Part shown: piece after piece, positions 16,881-26,000 of the stretch | How positions within the stretch are numbered: position 1 is the first letter of the stretch | How the letters are laid out: the number at the start of each line of letters is the position of its first letter | Source of the DNA: an uncultured Paraprevotella sp. | GTDB lineage: Bacteria > Bacteroidota > Bacteroidia > Bacteroidales > Bacteroidaceae | Reading direction: 5' to 3' | Length of the DNA stretch: 64,000 nucleotides | Assembly (NCBI GenBank): GCA_900546665.1 | Contig: URDY01000003.1 | Location: 1-64,000 of the forward strand | Position numbers and translations under genes: made by a program | Notes under the pieces: model-generated | Databases searched by the model: none | What the model was told of the DNA's origin: nothing | What the model saw: only the letters and a program-made list of their open reading frames with translations

Positions 16881-19586
16881 TTATTCATCTTCTCCGAAAA
16901 GATCCATCTGTCTTTCCGGGGCATGAGGGAAATCACCTTCTGTTTCACTGGCTTTTCCGGATTCGTTTGCATCCTCTTCCTGGCTGTTTTCTGTTTCCTC
17001 CGTGATTTCAGGTTCCGGTTGTCTGATGGGTTCCAGTTCTGTGATTTCGGCCACTTCGTACGTGGTCAGCCTTTTGCCTTTGGCCTTGAAGCTTTTTAAG
17101 CCGATATAGCTTTCCGCATCCACTTCCAGCGGATCACGGAATCTGTCGTTTCCGCCAAATGTGATCTGCAGTCTGGGATAGACCTCATCGGTCAGCAGGA
17201 TGAGCTGGCTGTTCTTGTTTTCGCCGGTGAAACTTTGAGGCTTGTTGCTGGCTTCAAACATAAAGCGTTTGACGTAGGGATAGTTTTGCTGATCGGCGTC
17301 AAACAATACGGCACACCATACTTTTTCCGGAGAGAATTTCTCTATGCGCAGGATTTCCTGTTCGTAGTGATTGTTGATATCGAAATTGGTCGTATAGAAT
17401 TCATTGGATTTCAGTATGACCAGAATCAGGTCTTCACTATGGAATTCGCCCAGGTATTCACCACGTTCGTCATAATTCAGACGGTTGACGTCATGGTCGA
17501 ACCATACTTTCCGGCCACCTAATGTGGAACCGCCTTTGGCGCGCAGTCCGATCCTGAAAATTTCAGCTTTCGTCAGCAGATTACCCCGGCTGTTTCTGCC
17601 TTTGATGCTGATGTCGCTGAAATCCTTGTCGAAAAATACTTTTTTCAGTCGGAGCTGAGGCTTGAGGGTCACTTTGATCACTTCGGCTTCTCCATTGGGA
17701 TTGGCTGTGAAATAAATGACTTTCGATCCAGGTGTTCCTTGGGTGAGGTCATATTCACGGTCGCGCACCATAGAGGTGACATTAAAGCGCTTGATATAGT
17801 AGAATCCGTTTTTACCGTCGCGGTATACCGCGTTATAGATCGTACGCTTGTCATTTCTCTTGAAAATATCGACATGTATGATTTCCGGTTTGCGCTTTTC
17901 GGCCTTGCATTTCTCGTTTTCCCCTACGAATACCTTGTCACTGATGCGGATCACTTTGTAGGTTCCGTCACGGTAGAACAGGATGACGTCATCAATGTCG
18001 GAACAGTTGGCCACGAATTCATCCTTCTTCAATGAAGTACCGATGAAGCCTTCCTCGCGGTTGATATACAGCTTTTCGTTGGCTTCCACCACCTTGGTTG
18101 CTTCTATGGTGTCGAAGTTGCGAAGCTCCGTTCGGCGGGGATGATCCTCGCCATATTTGGCTTTCAGCATGCGGAACCAGTTGCTGGTCACTTCCACCAT
18201 GTTGTTCAGATCGTGTTCAATGCGGGCTATTTCGTCCTTCATCCGCGCGATGGCTTCATTGGCCTTGTCCTTGTTGAATTTCAGAATGCGGGCCATCTTG
18301 ATCTCCATCAGTTTCAGGATATCATCCTTGGTTACTTCGCGGATCATTTGGGGATAATAAGGCGTCAGGCGTGAATCAATGTGTGCACAGGCAGCATCCA
18401 TATCCTTGGCCTGTTCGAAAGGCTTGTCCTTGTAGATGCGTTCTTCGATGAAGATGCGTTCCAGTGATGCAAAGTGAAGGCTTTCTTCAAGCTCTCCTTT
18501 CCGGATAAGCAATTCCTGCCGGATAAGTGCCATGGTGTGGTCGACGGAACGTTTAAGTACCTCGCTTACAGTAAGGAAGCAGGGCTTCTTATCGTCGATG
18601 ACGCAGCAGTTCGGTGAGATGCTGACTTCACAATCCGTAAAGGCATACAGGGCATCCAAAGCCTTGTCGGAGCTGACACCCGGTGTCAGATGGACAAGGA
18701 TTTCCACCTCGGCAGCCGTATTGTCTTCTACTTTTCTTACCTTGATTTTTCCCTTTTCAATGGCCTTCAGGATAGAATCAATCAAGGTTGTGGTCGTCTT
18801 TCCATAAGGTATTTCCTTGATGGCCAGCGTCTTGTTGTCTATTTTGGTAATTTTGGCTCTTACCTTTACCACGCCGCCTCGCTGTCCGTCGTTGTATCGG
18901 CTAACGTCGATGCTGCCGCCGGTAAGGAAGTCGGGATAGATCTGGAACGGTTCATGATGCAGATAATGGACAGCCGCATCACAGATTTCATTGAGATTAT
19001 GGGGCAGGATCTTTGAAGACAGGCCTACGGCAATGCCTTCAACACCCTGAGCCAGCAGCAAGGGGAACTTGACCGGCAAGGTGACCGGCTCCTTGTTACG
19101 TCCGTCGTAAGACAGTTTCCATTCTGTGGTTTTGGGATTGAATACGACATCAAGGGCGAATTTGGACAGTCTGGCTTCGATATAACGTGGAGCGGCTGCC
19201 GAGTCGCCGGTGAGAATGTTACCCCAGTTTCCCTGACAGTCGATAAGCAGTTCTTTCTGGCCCAATTGCACAAGGGCGTCACCGATAGAGGCATCGCCGT
19301 GCGGGTGGAACTGCATGGTATGTCCTACGATATTGGCTACCTTATTATAGCGTCCGTCATCCATTCGCTTCATGGAGTGCAGGATTCGTCTCTGTACAGG
19401 CTTGAAGCCGTCGATGATATGGGGGACTGCCCGTTCCAGTATGACGTACGAGGCATAGTCCAGAAACCAGTTCTGGTACATGCCGCTCAGGTGATGAACC
19501 TGGTCATTGCCTCCCTGATTGTCCGGCTTGTAATTGGAATGTTCTTCTTTTTCTAAATCTTCTTTATCCAGTATGTCTTCGCTCAT
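16881..19586 (-). CDS. parC: DNA topoisomerase IV subunit A / gyrase A family
   Basis: The 901-residue type IIA topoisomerase A subunit breaks and passes DNA duplexes for chromosome decatenation. The breakage-reunion domain contains FKPVQRRILHSM, the quinolone-region helix HPHGDASIGDALV (Ser100) and the catalytic tyrosine in AAAPRYIEARL (Tyr135). After about residue 520 a degenerate beta-pinwheel C-terminal domain follows, then an acidic disordered tail. The short N terminus and the lack of a clear GyrA box favour ParC over GyrA. The parE partner is not in the window. It leads an operon with a DUF3316-like and an S41 gene. Confidence 0.88.
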   Translation of the reverse strand: MSEDILDKEDLEKEEHSNYKPDNQGGNDQVHHLSGMYQNWFLDYASYVILERAVPHIIDGFKPVQRRILHSMKRMDDGRYNKVANIVGHTMQFHPHGDASIGDALVQLGQKELLIDCQGNWGNILTGDSAAAPRYIEARLSKFALDVVFNPKTTEWKLSYDGRNKEPVTLPVKFPLLLAQGVEGIAVGLSSKILPHNLNEICDAAVHYLHHEPFQIYPDFLTGGSIDVSRYNDGQRGGVVKVRAKITKIDNKTLAIKEIPYGKTTTTLIDSILKAIEKGKIKVRKVEDNTAAEVEILVHLTPGVSSDKALDALYAFTDCEVSISPNCCVIDDKKPCFLTVSEVLKRSVDHTMALIRQELLIRKGELEESLHFASLERIFIEERIYKDKPFEQAKDMDAACAHIDSRLTPYYPQMIREVTKDDILKLMEIKMARILKFNKDKANEAIARMKDEIARIEHDLNNMVEVTSNWFRMLKAKYGEDHPRRTELRNFDTIEATKVVEANEKLYINREEGFIGTSLKKDEFVANCSDIDDVILFYRDGTYKVIRISDKVFVGENEKCKAEKRKPEIIHVDIFKRNDKRTIYNAVYRDGKNGFYYIKRFNVTSMVRDREYDLTQGTPGSKVIYFTANPNGEAEVIKVTLKPQLRLKKVFFDKDFSDISIKGRNSRGNLLTKAEIFRIGLRAKGGSTLGGRKVWFDHDVNRLNYDERGEYLGEFHSEDLILVILKSNEFYTTNFDINNHYEQEILRIEKFSPEKVWCAVLFDADQQNYPYVKRFMFEASNKPQSFTGENKNSQLILLTDEVYPRLQITFGGNDRFRDPLEVDAESYIGLKSFKAKGKRLTTYEVAEITELEPIRQPEPEITEETENSQEEDANESGKASETEGDFPHAPERQMDLFGEDE

Positions 19587-19631
19587 AGGTGATTAATCTG
19601 TTCCGTTGTTGCTCTTTGGTTTCAAATTGGA

Positions 19632-19639
19632 CAAATATA
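19632..19639 (-). promoter_or_regulatory. Promoter -7 box of the parC operon
   Basis: On the minus strand this reads TATATTTG (TAnnTTTG), 45 bases before the parC start codon. Confidence 0.5.
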
Positions 19640-19766
19640 CGAAAAAAAGTCAAATTACGGGTGATGTCACATCAAACATTTGGTCTTAAAAGTCTGAAAG
19701 TTGACGATAGATTTGTGAAACTCGTCTAAAAAAAGAATTTTGTATGGCACTTTATTTATAAATCTG

Positions 19767-19774
19767 TATCTTTG
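19767..19774 (+). promoter_or_regulatory. Promoter -7 box of glyS
   Basis: TATCTTTG matches the consensus. It contains a TTG that could be misread as an upstream start codon of glyS, so it also argues for the downstream ATG as the true start. Confidence 0.6.
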
Positions 19775-19828
19775 CAATCTGTATCAATAGATGAAGAAAT
19801 ACAAAGTAATCAAATAAAAGATAAAAAC

Positions 19829-21370
19829 ATGGCACAAGAAGATGTATTTAAAAAGATCGTTTCACATTGCAAGGAATACGGTTTTGTCTTTCCTTCAAGT
19901 GATATTTATGACGGTCTGGGCGCGGTTTATGACTATGGTCAGAATGGTGTGGAACTGAAAAACAACATCAAACAGTATTGGTGGCAGAGCATGGTGTTGC
20001 TTCATGAGAATATTGTCGGTATTGACGCGGCTATTTTCATGCATCCGACAACCTGGAAGGCCAGCGGACATGTGGATGCTTTCAACGACCCGTTGATTGA
20101 TAACCGCGACAGCAAGAAGCGTTATCGTGCGGATGTACTGATTGAGGATCAGATCGCCAAATATGATGAGAAGATCAACAAGGAAGTAGCCAAGGCTGCC
20201 AAGAAGTTTGGTGACAGCTTTGATGAGGCCAAGTTCCGTGAAACCAATCCCCGCGTGTTGGAACATCAGCAGAAGCGTGATGCCCTTCACCAGCGTTATA
20301 GTGATGCCATGAATGCCAATGATCTGAACGAATTGAAACAGATCATTCTGGATGAAGGTATTGTCTGCCCGATCAGCGGTACTCATAACTGGACGGATGT
20401 CCGTCAGTTCAATCTGATGTTCAAGACGGAAGTCGGTTCTACAGCAGAAGGTACTTCTACCATTTATCTTCGTCCGGAGACAGCACAGGGTATTTTCGTG
20501 AATTATCTGAACGTGCAGAAGACCGGTCGTATGAAGCTTCCGTTCGGTATTGCCCAGATCGGTAAGGCTTTCCGTAATGAGATCGTAGCCCGTCAGTTCA
20601 TTTTCCGTATGCGTGAATTCGAGCAGATGGAGATGCAGTTCTTTGTAAAACCGGGTACGGAACTGGAGTGGTTCAGCAAGTGGAAACAGACCCGTATGGC
20701 TTGGCATCAGGCTTTGGGCTTCGGTGCGGAGAATTACCGTTTCCATGACCACGACAAGCTGGCTCATTATGCCAATGCCGCTACTGACATTGAGTTCCAC
20801 ATGCCGTTCGGATTCAAGGAAGTGGAAGGTATCCACAGCCGTACGAACTTCGACCTTAGCCAGCATGCCAAATATTCAGGCAAGAAGATCGAATATTTTG
20901 ATCCCGAAACTAACGAAAGCTATACCCCGTACGTCATCGAAACCTCTATTGGTGTAGACCGTATGTTCCTGTCTGTGATGTGTCACAGCTATCAGGAAGA
21001 AACGCTGGAGAATGGCGAGACCCGTGTAGTCCTGAAGTTGCCTGCAGCTTTGGCACCGGTTAAACTGGCCGTGATGCCGTTGGTCAAGAAAGACGGTCTG
21101 CCTGAGAAGGCTCATGCCATTATCAACGATCTCCGTTTCCACTTCAACTGCAAGTATGATGAAAAAGACTCTATCGGCAAGCGTTACCGTCGTCAGGATG
21201 CAGTAGGTACACCGTTCTGTGTGACTGTAGACTATGATACATTGCAGGATAATACGGTCACATTGCGTAACCGTGATACGATGGAGCAGAAGCGCGTGCA
21301 TATAGACGAACTTCGCGGTTTGATCGAGGATCAGGTGAGCATTACCTCCTTACTTAAAAAAATTATGTAA
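19829..21370 (+). CDS. glyS: Glycine--tRNA ligase (single-chain type)
   Basis: The 513-residue class II synthetase charges tRNA-Gly. It is the single-chain dimeric type. Motif 1 region YGPLG-like is replaced by DGLGAVYDYGQNGVELKNNI. Motif 2 is FRNEIVARQFIFRMREFEQMEMQFF, motif 3 region IETSIGVDRMFL, and the C-terminal anticodon-binding domain begins near APVKLAVMPLV. The ATG chosen gives MAQEDVFKKIV, the usual family start; a longer TTG-initiated form would run through the promoter box. The next gene, an FKBP lipoprotein, follows after 14 bases and may be co-transcribed. Confidence 0.93.
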   Translation: MAQEDVFKKIVSHCKEYGFVFPSSDIYDGLGAVYDYGQNGVELKNNIKQYWWQSMVLLHENIVGIDAAIFMHPTTWKASGHVDAFNDPLIDNRDSKKRYRADVLIEDQIAKYDEKINKEVAKAAKKFGDSFDEAKFRETNPRVLEHQQKRDALHQRYSDAMNANDLNELKQIILDEGIVCPISGTHNWTDVRQFNLMFKTEVGSTAEGTSTIYLRPETAQGIFVNYLNVQKTGRMKLPFGIAQIGKAFRNEIVARQFIFRMREFEQMEMQFFVKPGTELEWFSKWKQTRMAWHQALGFGAENYRFHDHDKLAHYANAATDIEFHMPFGFKEVEGIHSRTNFDLSQHAKYSGKKIEYFDPETNESYTPYVIETSIGVDRMFLSVMCHSYQEETLENGETRVVLKLPAALAPVKLAVMPLVKKDGLPEKAHAIINDLRFHFNCKYDEKDSIGKRYRRQDAVGTPFCVTVDYDTLQDNTVTLRNRDTMEQKRVHIDELRGLIEDQVSITSLLKKIM

Positions 21371-21384
21371 TTAAAGGCAAATAC

Positions 21385-22068
21385 ATGAAAAGACAGCTTT
21401 TGAAGAATCTTATTAAAGGTTTATGTGTGTGTCTGGCCGTATGGGTAGGTGTGGCGTCTTGCAGTGAAGACGATCAGGCTTATGATCCTTATGCAGACTG
21501 GGCTTCACGTAATTCTGCCTATTTCGAGCAAGTTGCGGATTCCGCCCGCAGGGCGATTGCTGAAGCCAAAGCCCAGTATGGCAACGAATGGGAAGATCAT
21601 TGTGAGTGGCGGATGTATCAGTCTACTACCAAGTCGCCTAATGTGGCAGGTGATGTGACAGATTCCATTTGTGTGCATATCTTTGGACGAGGCAATGGAA
21701 AAGGCTGTCCCGAGTGGTCTGATACCGTCAGGGTACATTATCGTGGTTATCTGATGCCGACACAGAATATGGTCAACGGTGAGTTGCGCGATGTGCGTAC
21801 AGTCTTCTCGCAGTCTTATTATGGCAATCTGAATATGCAGACTGCCGTGCCGGCCTTGATGGGAACTTCATCTTCGATTGCCGGTTTTGCCACGGCATTG
21901 CAGTATATGCATGTAGGTGACAACTGGCTGGTGTATATTCCTACGGAACTGGGGTATGGCAGTCAGGAACAGACGACAATTCCGGCTTATTCCGCTTTGA
22001 CTTTTCACATAGTTCTGGTGGATTATTTCAAACCGGAAGATGAAATTCCGGCCTGGAAGTCGCGATAA
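21385..22068 (+). CDS. FKBP-type peptidyl-prolyl isomerase lipoprotein
   Basis: The 227-residue protein has a lipobox (GVASC) and an acidic linker (SEDDQAYDPYADW). A C-terminal FKBP domain follows, seen in DTVRVHYRGYLM, the hydrophobic core LQYMHVGDNWLVYIPTELGYG, and IPAYSALTFHIVLVDYF. It catalyses cis-trans proline isomerisation and probably aids folding of exported proteins. Many FKBP catalytic residues (Y, F, W-type pocket) seem present, including VHYRG and the final ALTFHIVLVD strand. It follows glyS closely and is closed by a terminator. Confidence 0.88.
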   Translation: MKRQLLKNLIKGLCVCLAVWVGVASCSEDDQAYDPYADWASRNSAYFEQVADSARRAIAEAKAQYGNEWEDHCEWRMYQSTTKSPNVAGDVTDSICVHIFGRGNGKGCPEWSDTVRVHYRGYLMPTQNMVNGELRDVRTVFSQSYYGNLNMQTAVPALMGTSSSIAGFATALQYMHVGDNWLVYIPTELGYGSQEQTTIPAYSALTFHIVLVDYFKPEDEIPAWKSR

Positions 22069-22090
22069 TAAGGATATTTTGATGTCATCA

Positions 22091-22130
22091 GAGGAGTACG
22101 CTGTTGTTTTTAGGCGTGCTCCTCTTTTTT
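22091..22130 (+). terminator. Rho-independent terminator
   Basis: Stem GAGGAGTACGC with GCGTGCTCCTC (one G-U pair) is followed by TTTTTT. It closes the glyS/FKBP unit. Confidence 0.85.
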
Positions 22131-22218
22131 ATTAGTGAAAAAAGACGCGCTTTATCAGTATTTTTGCCTGTTTTAATGTATTTTTGTATGTGTTTACGAC
22201 AATAAGATCAATTGAGAA

Positions 22219-23265
22219 GTGGATTTGATTCAGACAAAAAGGAAATGTGTGATGTGGAGCATCTGGATATGGGTGGTATTGCTCTTGGCGGGATGTCATG
22301 AACGCTCGCCCCGTCAGGACCTGTATGGCCTTCCTGGTGCCTGGAATCTTTCTTCTGTGGTTTTTCCCATAGGAGATACCTTGTCTTTTCCTTATAATGG
22401 AAGAGCTTATTGTCGTATATTTACTGCAGATACCACCTTTTATGATTGCCAGTTGTATTTCTGTCCGTCCGGTATCATCATCATTCCTGAAGATAAAGGT
22501 GATTTTGAAATCATTGCCAAGGGCAACAACGAATTTCTGTATTTTGAGAAAGGACACACGCGTCCGCTTAAAATGGTTGACGATACCACATTGTTCATTC
22601 AGAGAAACGGAAGGCGTTATAAATGGATCCGAAATAATGATATGACGGAAGAGCGGCTGAACGGTATACGTGAAATCATAGCCAACGACAGTTGTGACGA
22701 TAACGCGGAAGTGATGCGTTATGTCCTTTCCACATCGGAAAAGGAGTTAAAGGCCACCAATTACCTGTTGGTTTATATCGTTGTTTCACTTGTTGCCATC
22801 GTGTTGCTGGTATTGTATTACCTGCGCAGAATTTCCCGGAAAAAGAAACATATTGAAAGGCAGCTGTTACAGATCTCACAGGAACGTGAAGCCCGGCCTC
22901 AACTGGTAAAAAATGCCTTGAGACAGGTGGAAGACGAGTTCTTTCATTCGGAATATTATACGGGGCTGCGTAAGCAGGTGCTGGCCGGTAATTTGTTGAA
23001 ACCGGCAGATTGGGATCAGATTGAACTGGCCATAAGGCCGGTTTACCCCGATTTTGTCCGTCGCCTGTCCGATTTGTGCAAGATGTCCCCTGTGGAATAT
23101 CGTGTATGTCTGCTGATCAAGCTTCGTTTTTCTCCTTCCGAGATTGCAGCAGCACTTTGTAAGGACATCAGTACCATCAGCAGTATACGTGGGCGGCTTT
23201 ATAAAAAAGTTTTTAACCAGAATGGAGGTTCAAAATCATGGGATGACTTTATTCTTTCATTATAA
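22219..23265 (+). CDS. Membrane-spanning regulator with C-terminal LuxR-like HTH
   Basis: The product is 348 residues from a GTG start; an ATG 11 codons later (MWSIWIWVVLLLAGC) gives a shorter signal peptide with the same lipobox LLAGC. A periplasmic domain of about 160 residues follows. A TM helix at about residues 181-202 (YLLVYIVVSLVAIVLLVLYYL) precedes a basic coiled-coil stretch and a cytoplasmic C-terminal domain with SPVEYRVCLLIKLRFSPSEI and DISTISSIRGRLYKKVF, a LuxR/FixJ-like helix-turn-helix. It is a one-component membrane regulator in which the sensed ligand would be periplasmic. Tandem 11-bp repeats follow its stop codon. Confidence 0.75.
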   Translation: MDLIQTKRKCVMWSIWIWVVLLLAGCHERSPRQDLYGLPGAWNLSSVVFPIGDTLSFPYNGRAYCRIFTADTTFYDCQLYFCPSGIIIIPEDKGDFEIIAKGNNEFLYFEKGHTRPLKMVDDTTLFIQRNGRRYKWIRNNDMTEERLNGIREIIANDSCDDNAEVMRYVLSTSEKELKATNYLLVYIVVSLVAIVLLVLYYLRRISRKKKHIERQLLQISQEREARPQLVKNALRQVEDEFFHSEYYTGLRKQVLAGNLLKPADWDQIELAIRPVYPDFVRRLSDLCKMSPVEYRVCLLIKLRFSPSEIAAALCKDISTISSIRGRLYKKVFNQNGGSKSWDDFILSL

Positions 23266-23280
23266 GCTGTTTAAATGGCT

Positions 23281-23313
23281 TTTGCAAACTGTTTGCAAAC
23301 TGTTTGCAAACTG
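23281..23313. repeat. Three tandem 11-bp repeats TTTGCAAACTG
   Basis: TTTGCAAACTG is repeated three times without gaps, with a partial fourth copy. Each unit contains the palindrome TTTGCAAA, so the palindromes repeat on one face of the helix, like a protein operator. It lies just after the HTH gene and about 125 bases before the lipocalin-like gene. Confidence 0.85.
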
Positions 23314-23438
23314 TTTTAAGGGGGCCCAGATAAAATGCCAACCATTTGCCAAGTCATTTTCTTGCCAGTCTGAATTCATGCCGATAAATTTGTGACGAGA
23401 GTAGAAAACAAATTTATTGATCTTAAAATTAATGACGT

Positions 23439-23957
23439 ATGAAAATGATTTCTTTTAAAAGATTATGTGTAATGCTTGTGCTTGCTGTTGTAGCCGTATG
23501 TAATACTGTTGAGGCTAAAACAAAACAGAAGGTGGCGGATAAGGAACTGATAGGTGTGTGGATAATGGATTCCTACTGTTTTGAAGGAGAAGAAAAGGTG
23601 GTCTGTGGTAAGAATTACAGTCAGGTTAAGGTCTATCGGGCGAACGGAGAATATGCCTGTGCGGAGATTGCCCGGCTGAGAAACGGTCAAGTGACGGTTG
23701 TGCCTCACGAATACGGTACCTATTCTTTCAAGGATGGCAATTATGTGGAAATGGGACGTGAAAACAGCAATCTGAATCTGGTGGACGCCAATACATTCAC
23801 CGGACAATGGAAAAACCGTCATGACGTATGGAAGAAATCGACTGATATGCCAAAAGAACTGGAAGATTATATTGTCAATAAATGCAAGGCCAATCAGATG
23901 CCTGATGCCAATGTCCAGAAATTGATCAAGACTTATATCCTGTTTAATGCGAATTAA
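23439..23957 (+). CDS. Exported lipocalin-like (DUF4488-like) protein
   Basis: The 172-residue protein has a signal peptide (to about residue 26, VEAKT). The pattern LIGVWIMDSYC, GTYSFKDGNYVEMG and TFTGQWKNRHDVWKK resembles the DUF4488/lipocalin-like small beta-barrel family of Bacteroidales. The C terminus adds a helical extension (MPKELEDYIVNKCKA). It could bind a small hydrophobic ligand in the periplasm, but the function is not known. The upstream region holds the 11-bp repeats, so the adjacent HTH regulator may control it. Confidence 0.55.
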   Translation: MKMISFKRLCVMLVLAVVAVCNTVEAKTKQKVADKELIGVWIMDSYCFEGEEKVVCGKNYSQVKVYRANGEYACAEIARLRNGQVTVVPHEYGTYSFKDGNYVEMGRENSNLNLVDANTFTGQWKNRHDVWKKSTDMPKELEDYIVNKCKANQMPDANVQKLIKTYILFNAN

Positions 23958-24023
23958 CGTTAGGTTAATCAAATGGAAGTGTGCAGAATCAGGGCAAAAT
24001 TAATAATGCCTGTGACTGACAAA

Positions 24024-24328
24024 GGCTGAAAGTACGAACGTCTGGCGGAGATACGGTGACGATACATTGTGATTTTTTGTTGATACCGGTGCGTGGAATG
24101 ACATTATTCTTACATCTGAAGCTTCCGAACTTGCATTTTTTGACAACAAGAAAGATGCGGTATGGATGGCTACACCTTATAACGGACTATACACCAGAAA
24201 TCAGGCGGTAAAAGTAGGTCTGTGAGAGTATGAGGATGATTCGTTCCGTGTGACTGCGTATGACCATAAATCCAATGTATCCGGCCGTTTCGGTTCCCAT
24301 AAACAAGAATGAGCCTGTTGGATATTAA
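24024..24328 (+). pseudogene. Remnant of an aspartyl-protease/PDZ lipoprotein gene
   Basis: This stretch aligns base by base with the central part of the intact gene further downstream (GATACGGTGACGATACA and beyond). Three lesions are visible: the T run before GTTGATACC is 6 rather than 7 (frameshift), a GGA codon is changed to TGA (in GTCTGTGAGAG), and a deletion joins the protease part directly to the last codons, removing the PDZ domain. Homology also continues a little past the stop. No N-terminal part remains. It is a dead duplicate. Confidence 0.85.
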
Positions 24329-24429
24329 TAAGACAAAAAACATTACGGTTCGTTTGGTGAACAGAACTTTTATTTGCTCAAGCGTAGGGAATCCATTATA
24401 TTTGTAATAAGACAAAAAGAAACAACTCT

Positions 24430-25980
24430 ATGATCAGAAAATATCCGGTAGGCATACAGAACTTTGAGGACCTCCGCAAAGAGGGCTATTGTTATGTGGA
24501 CAAAACGGCCCTGATGTATCAGTTGGTACAGAGTGGAAAATATTATTTTCTGAGTCGTCCGCGACGTTTCGGAAAGAGTCTTCTGCTGTCTACTCTTGAG
24601 GCTTACTTTGAAGGTAAAAAGGAACTGTTCCACGGATTGGCGGTCGAACAGCTGGAACAGGAATGGAATACTTACCCGGTATTGCATCTGGACTTGAATG
24701 CCCAAAAGTATGATACCCCGGAAAGTCTGTACAGTATACTCAATGATGCCTTATGCGCTTGGGAAAGTCTATATGAAACACGCCCCAGCGAAACCACCCA
24801 TTCCCTGCGCTTTCAAGGAGTGATTCAGCGTGCTGCCGAAAAATGCGGAAAGAAAGTGGTTGTTCTGATCGACGAATACGACAAGCCCATGCTGCAGGCC
24901 ATCGGTAACGAAGCGCTGCAGACAGAATACCGCAACACCCTGAAAGCTTTCTACGGCGTACTGAAGAGTTGTGACAAGTACCTGCGCTTTGCCCTACTGA
25001 CGGGTGTGACCAAATTCAGCAAGGTCAGTGTTTTCAGTGATCTGAACAATCTGATGGACATCTCGCTGTCGTCCCGCTTTGCTTCTATCTGTGGAATCAC
25101 GGAACAGGAACTGCAACATTTTTTCAAAGAAGACATCAAATTACTGGGTGAAAGCAATGGTCTGTCTCCAGAACAAACTTCCAGAGAACTGAAAAAATGG
25201 TATGACGGCTATCACTTTTCGGATAAAAGCGAAGATATTTATAATCCGTTCAGTCTGCTCAATACTTTTGCACAAAGGCAGTTCGGCAGCTACTGGTTTG
25301 AAACGGGCACACCGACATTCCTGGTGGAATTGCTGAAGCATTGCCATTATGACCTGCATCGCCTGACCCAGGAAATGGCTATGGCGGATTCTCTCAACGG
25401 GATTGATTCCATGGAAGAGAATCCCGTACCGATCCTTTATCAGAGCGGATATCTCACCATCAAAGACTACGATCGGGAGTTCAGATACTACACCTTGGGA
25501 TTCCCGAACAAGGAGGTGGAAGAAGGATTTACCAAGTTCCTGCTTCCGCACTATGCGCACTTGCCTTCCGGAAACTCCGCATTCGAGCTGACCCGCTTTG
25601 TACAGGAAGTGCGCAGCGGACAGGTCGATGCCTTCATGAAACGCCTGCAGAGTTTCTTTGCGGATTGTCCCTATGAACTGGCACGCGATCTGGAACGGCA
25701 CTATCAGAATGTGCTGTTTATCGTCTTCAAGCTTTTGGGATTCTATACGCAGGCGGAATATCATACCTCGGAAGGCAGGATTGACCTTGTGGTGCAGACT
25801 CCGAACTATATTTACGTGATGGAATTCAAACTGGAAGGAACGGCCGAGGAAGCCCTGCAGCAGATCAATGAGAAGCATTATACTTTGCCCTTCGCATCCG
25901 ATTTCCGGAAACTGTTTAAAATCGGAGTGAATTTCAGCAATACCATCCGTGGCATCGAGAAATGGCTGGTGGAAGAATAA
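24430..25980 (+). CDS. AAA-like ATPase / PD-(D/E)XK nuclease family protein
   Basis: The 516-residue protein begins with MIRKYPVGIQNFEDLRKEG, the typical start of the AAA-ATPase_like family found in many copies in Bacteroidales. The P-loop variant RPRRFGKS lies at about residues 43-50 and the Walker B-like VVLIDEYDKP at 144-153. The C-terminal third holds a PD-(D/E)XK-type core: GRIDLVVQTPNYIYVMEFK, with the D...E-x-K triad. The biochemical role is not established; a nuclease active on nucleic acid is plausible. It sits in a patch of duplicated and decaying genes, and such genes are often variable between strains. Confidence 0.75.
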   Translation: MIRKYPVGIQNFEDLRKEGYCYVDKTALMYQLVQSGKYYFLSRPRRFGKSLLLSTLEAYFEGKKELFHGLAVEQLEQEWNTYPVLHLDLNAQKYDTPESLYSILNDALCAWESLYETRPSETTHSLRFQGVIQRAAEKCGKKVVVLIDEYDKPMLQAIGNEALQTEYRNTLKAFYGVLKSCDKYLRFALLTGVTKFSKVSVFSDLNNLMDISLSSRFASICGITEQELQHFFKEDIKLLGESNGLSPEQTSRELKKWYDGYHFSDKSEDIYNPFSLLNTFAQRQFGSYWFETGTPTFLVELLKHCHYDLHRLTQEMAMADSLNGIDSMEENPVPILYQSGYLTIKDYDREFRYYTLGFPNKEVEEGFTKFLLPHYAHLPSGNSAFELTRFVQEVRSGQVDAFMKRLQSFFADCPYELARDLERHYQNVLFIVFKLLGFYTQAEYHTSEGRIDLVVQTPNYIYVMEFKLEGTAEEALQQINEKHYTLPFASDFRKLFKIGVNFSNTIRGIEKWLVEE

Positions 25981-26000
25981 AAATAAAAGCATAAGACGAA

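Noticed and set aside
19895..20866. Long open frame antisense to glyS (323 codons)
   Set aside because: It is fully antisense to a certain gene and is explained by codon bias of glyS.
24430..25980. Antiphage defence system
   Set aside because: Only one gene of a common Bacteroidales family is present, with no partner typical of known defence systems.
25141..25992. 283-codon open frame antisense to the AAA-like gene
   Set aside because: It lies opposite a recognisable protein and has no family features.
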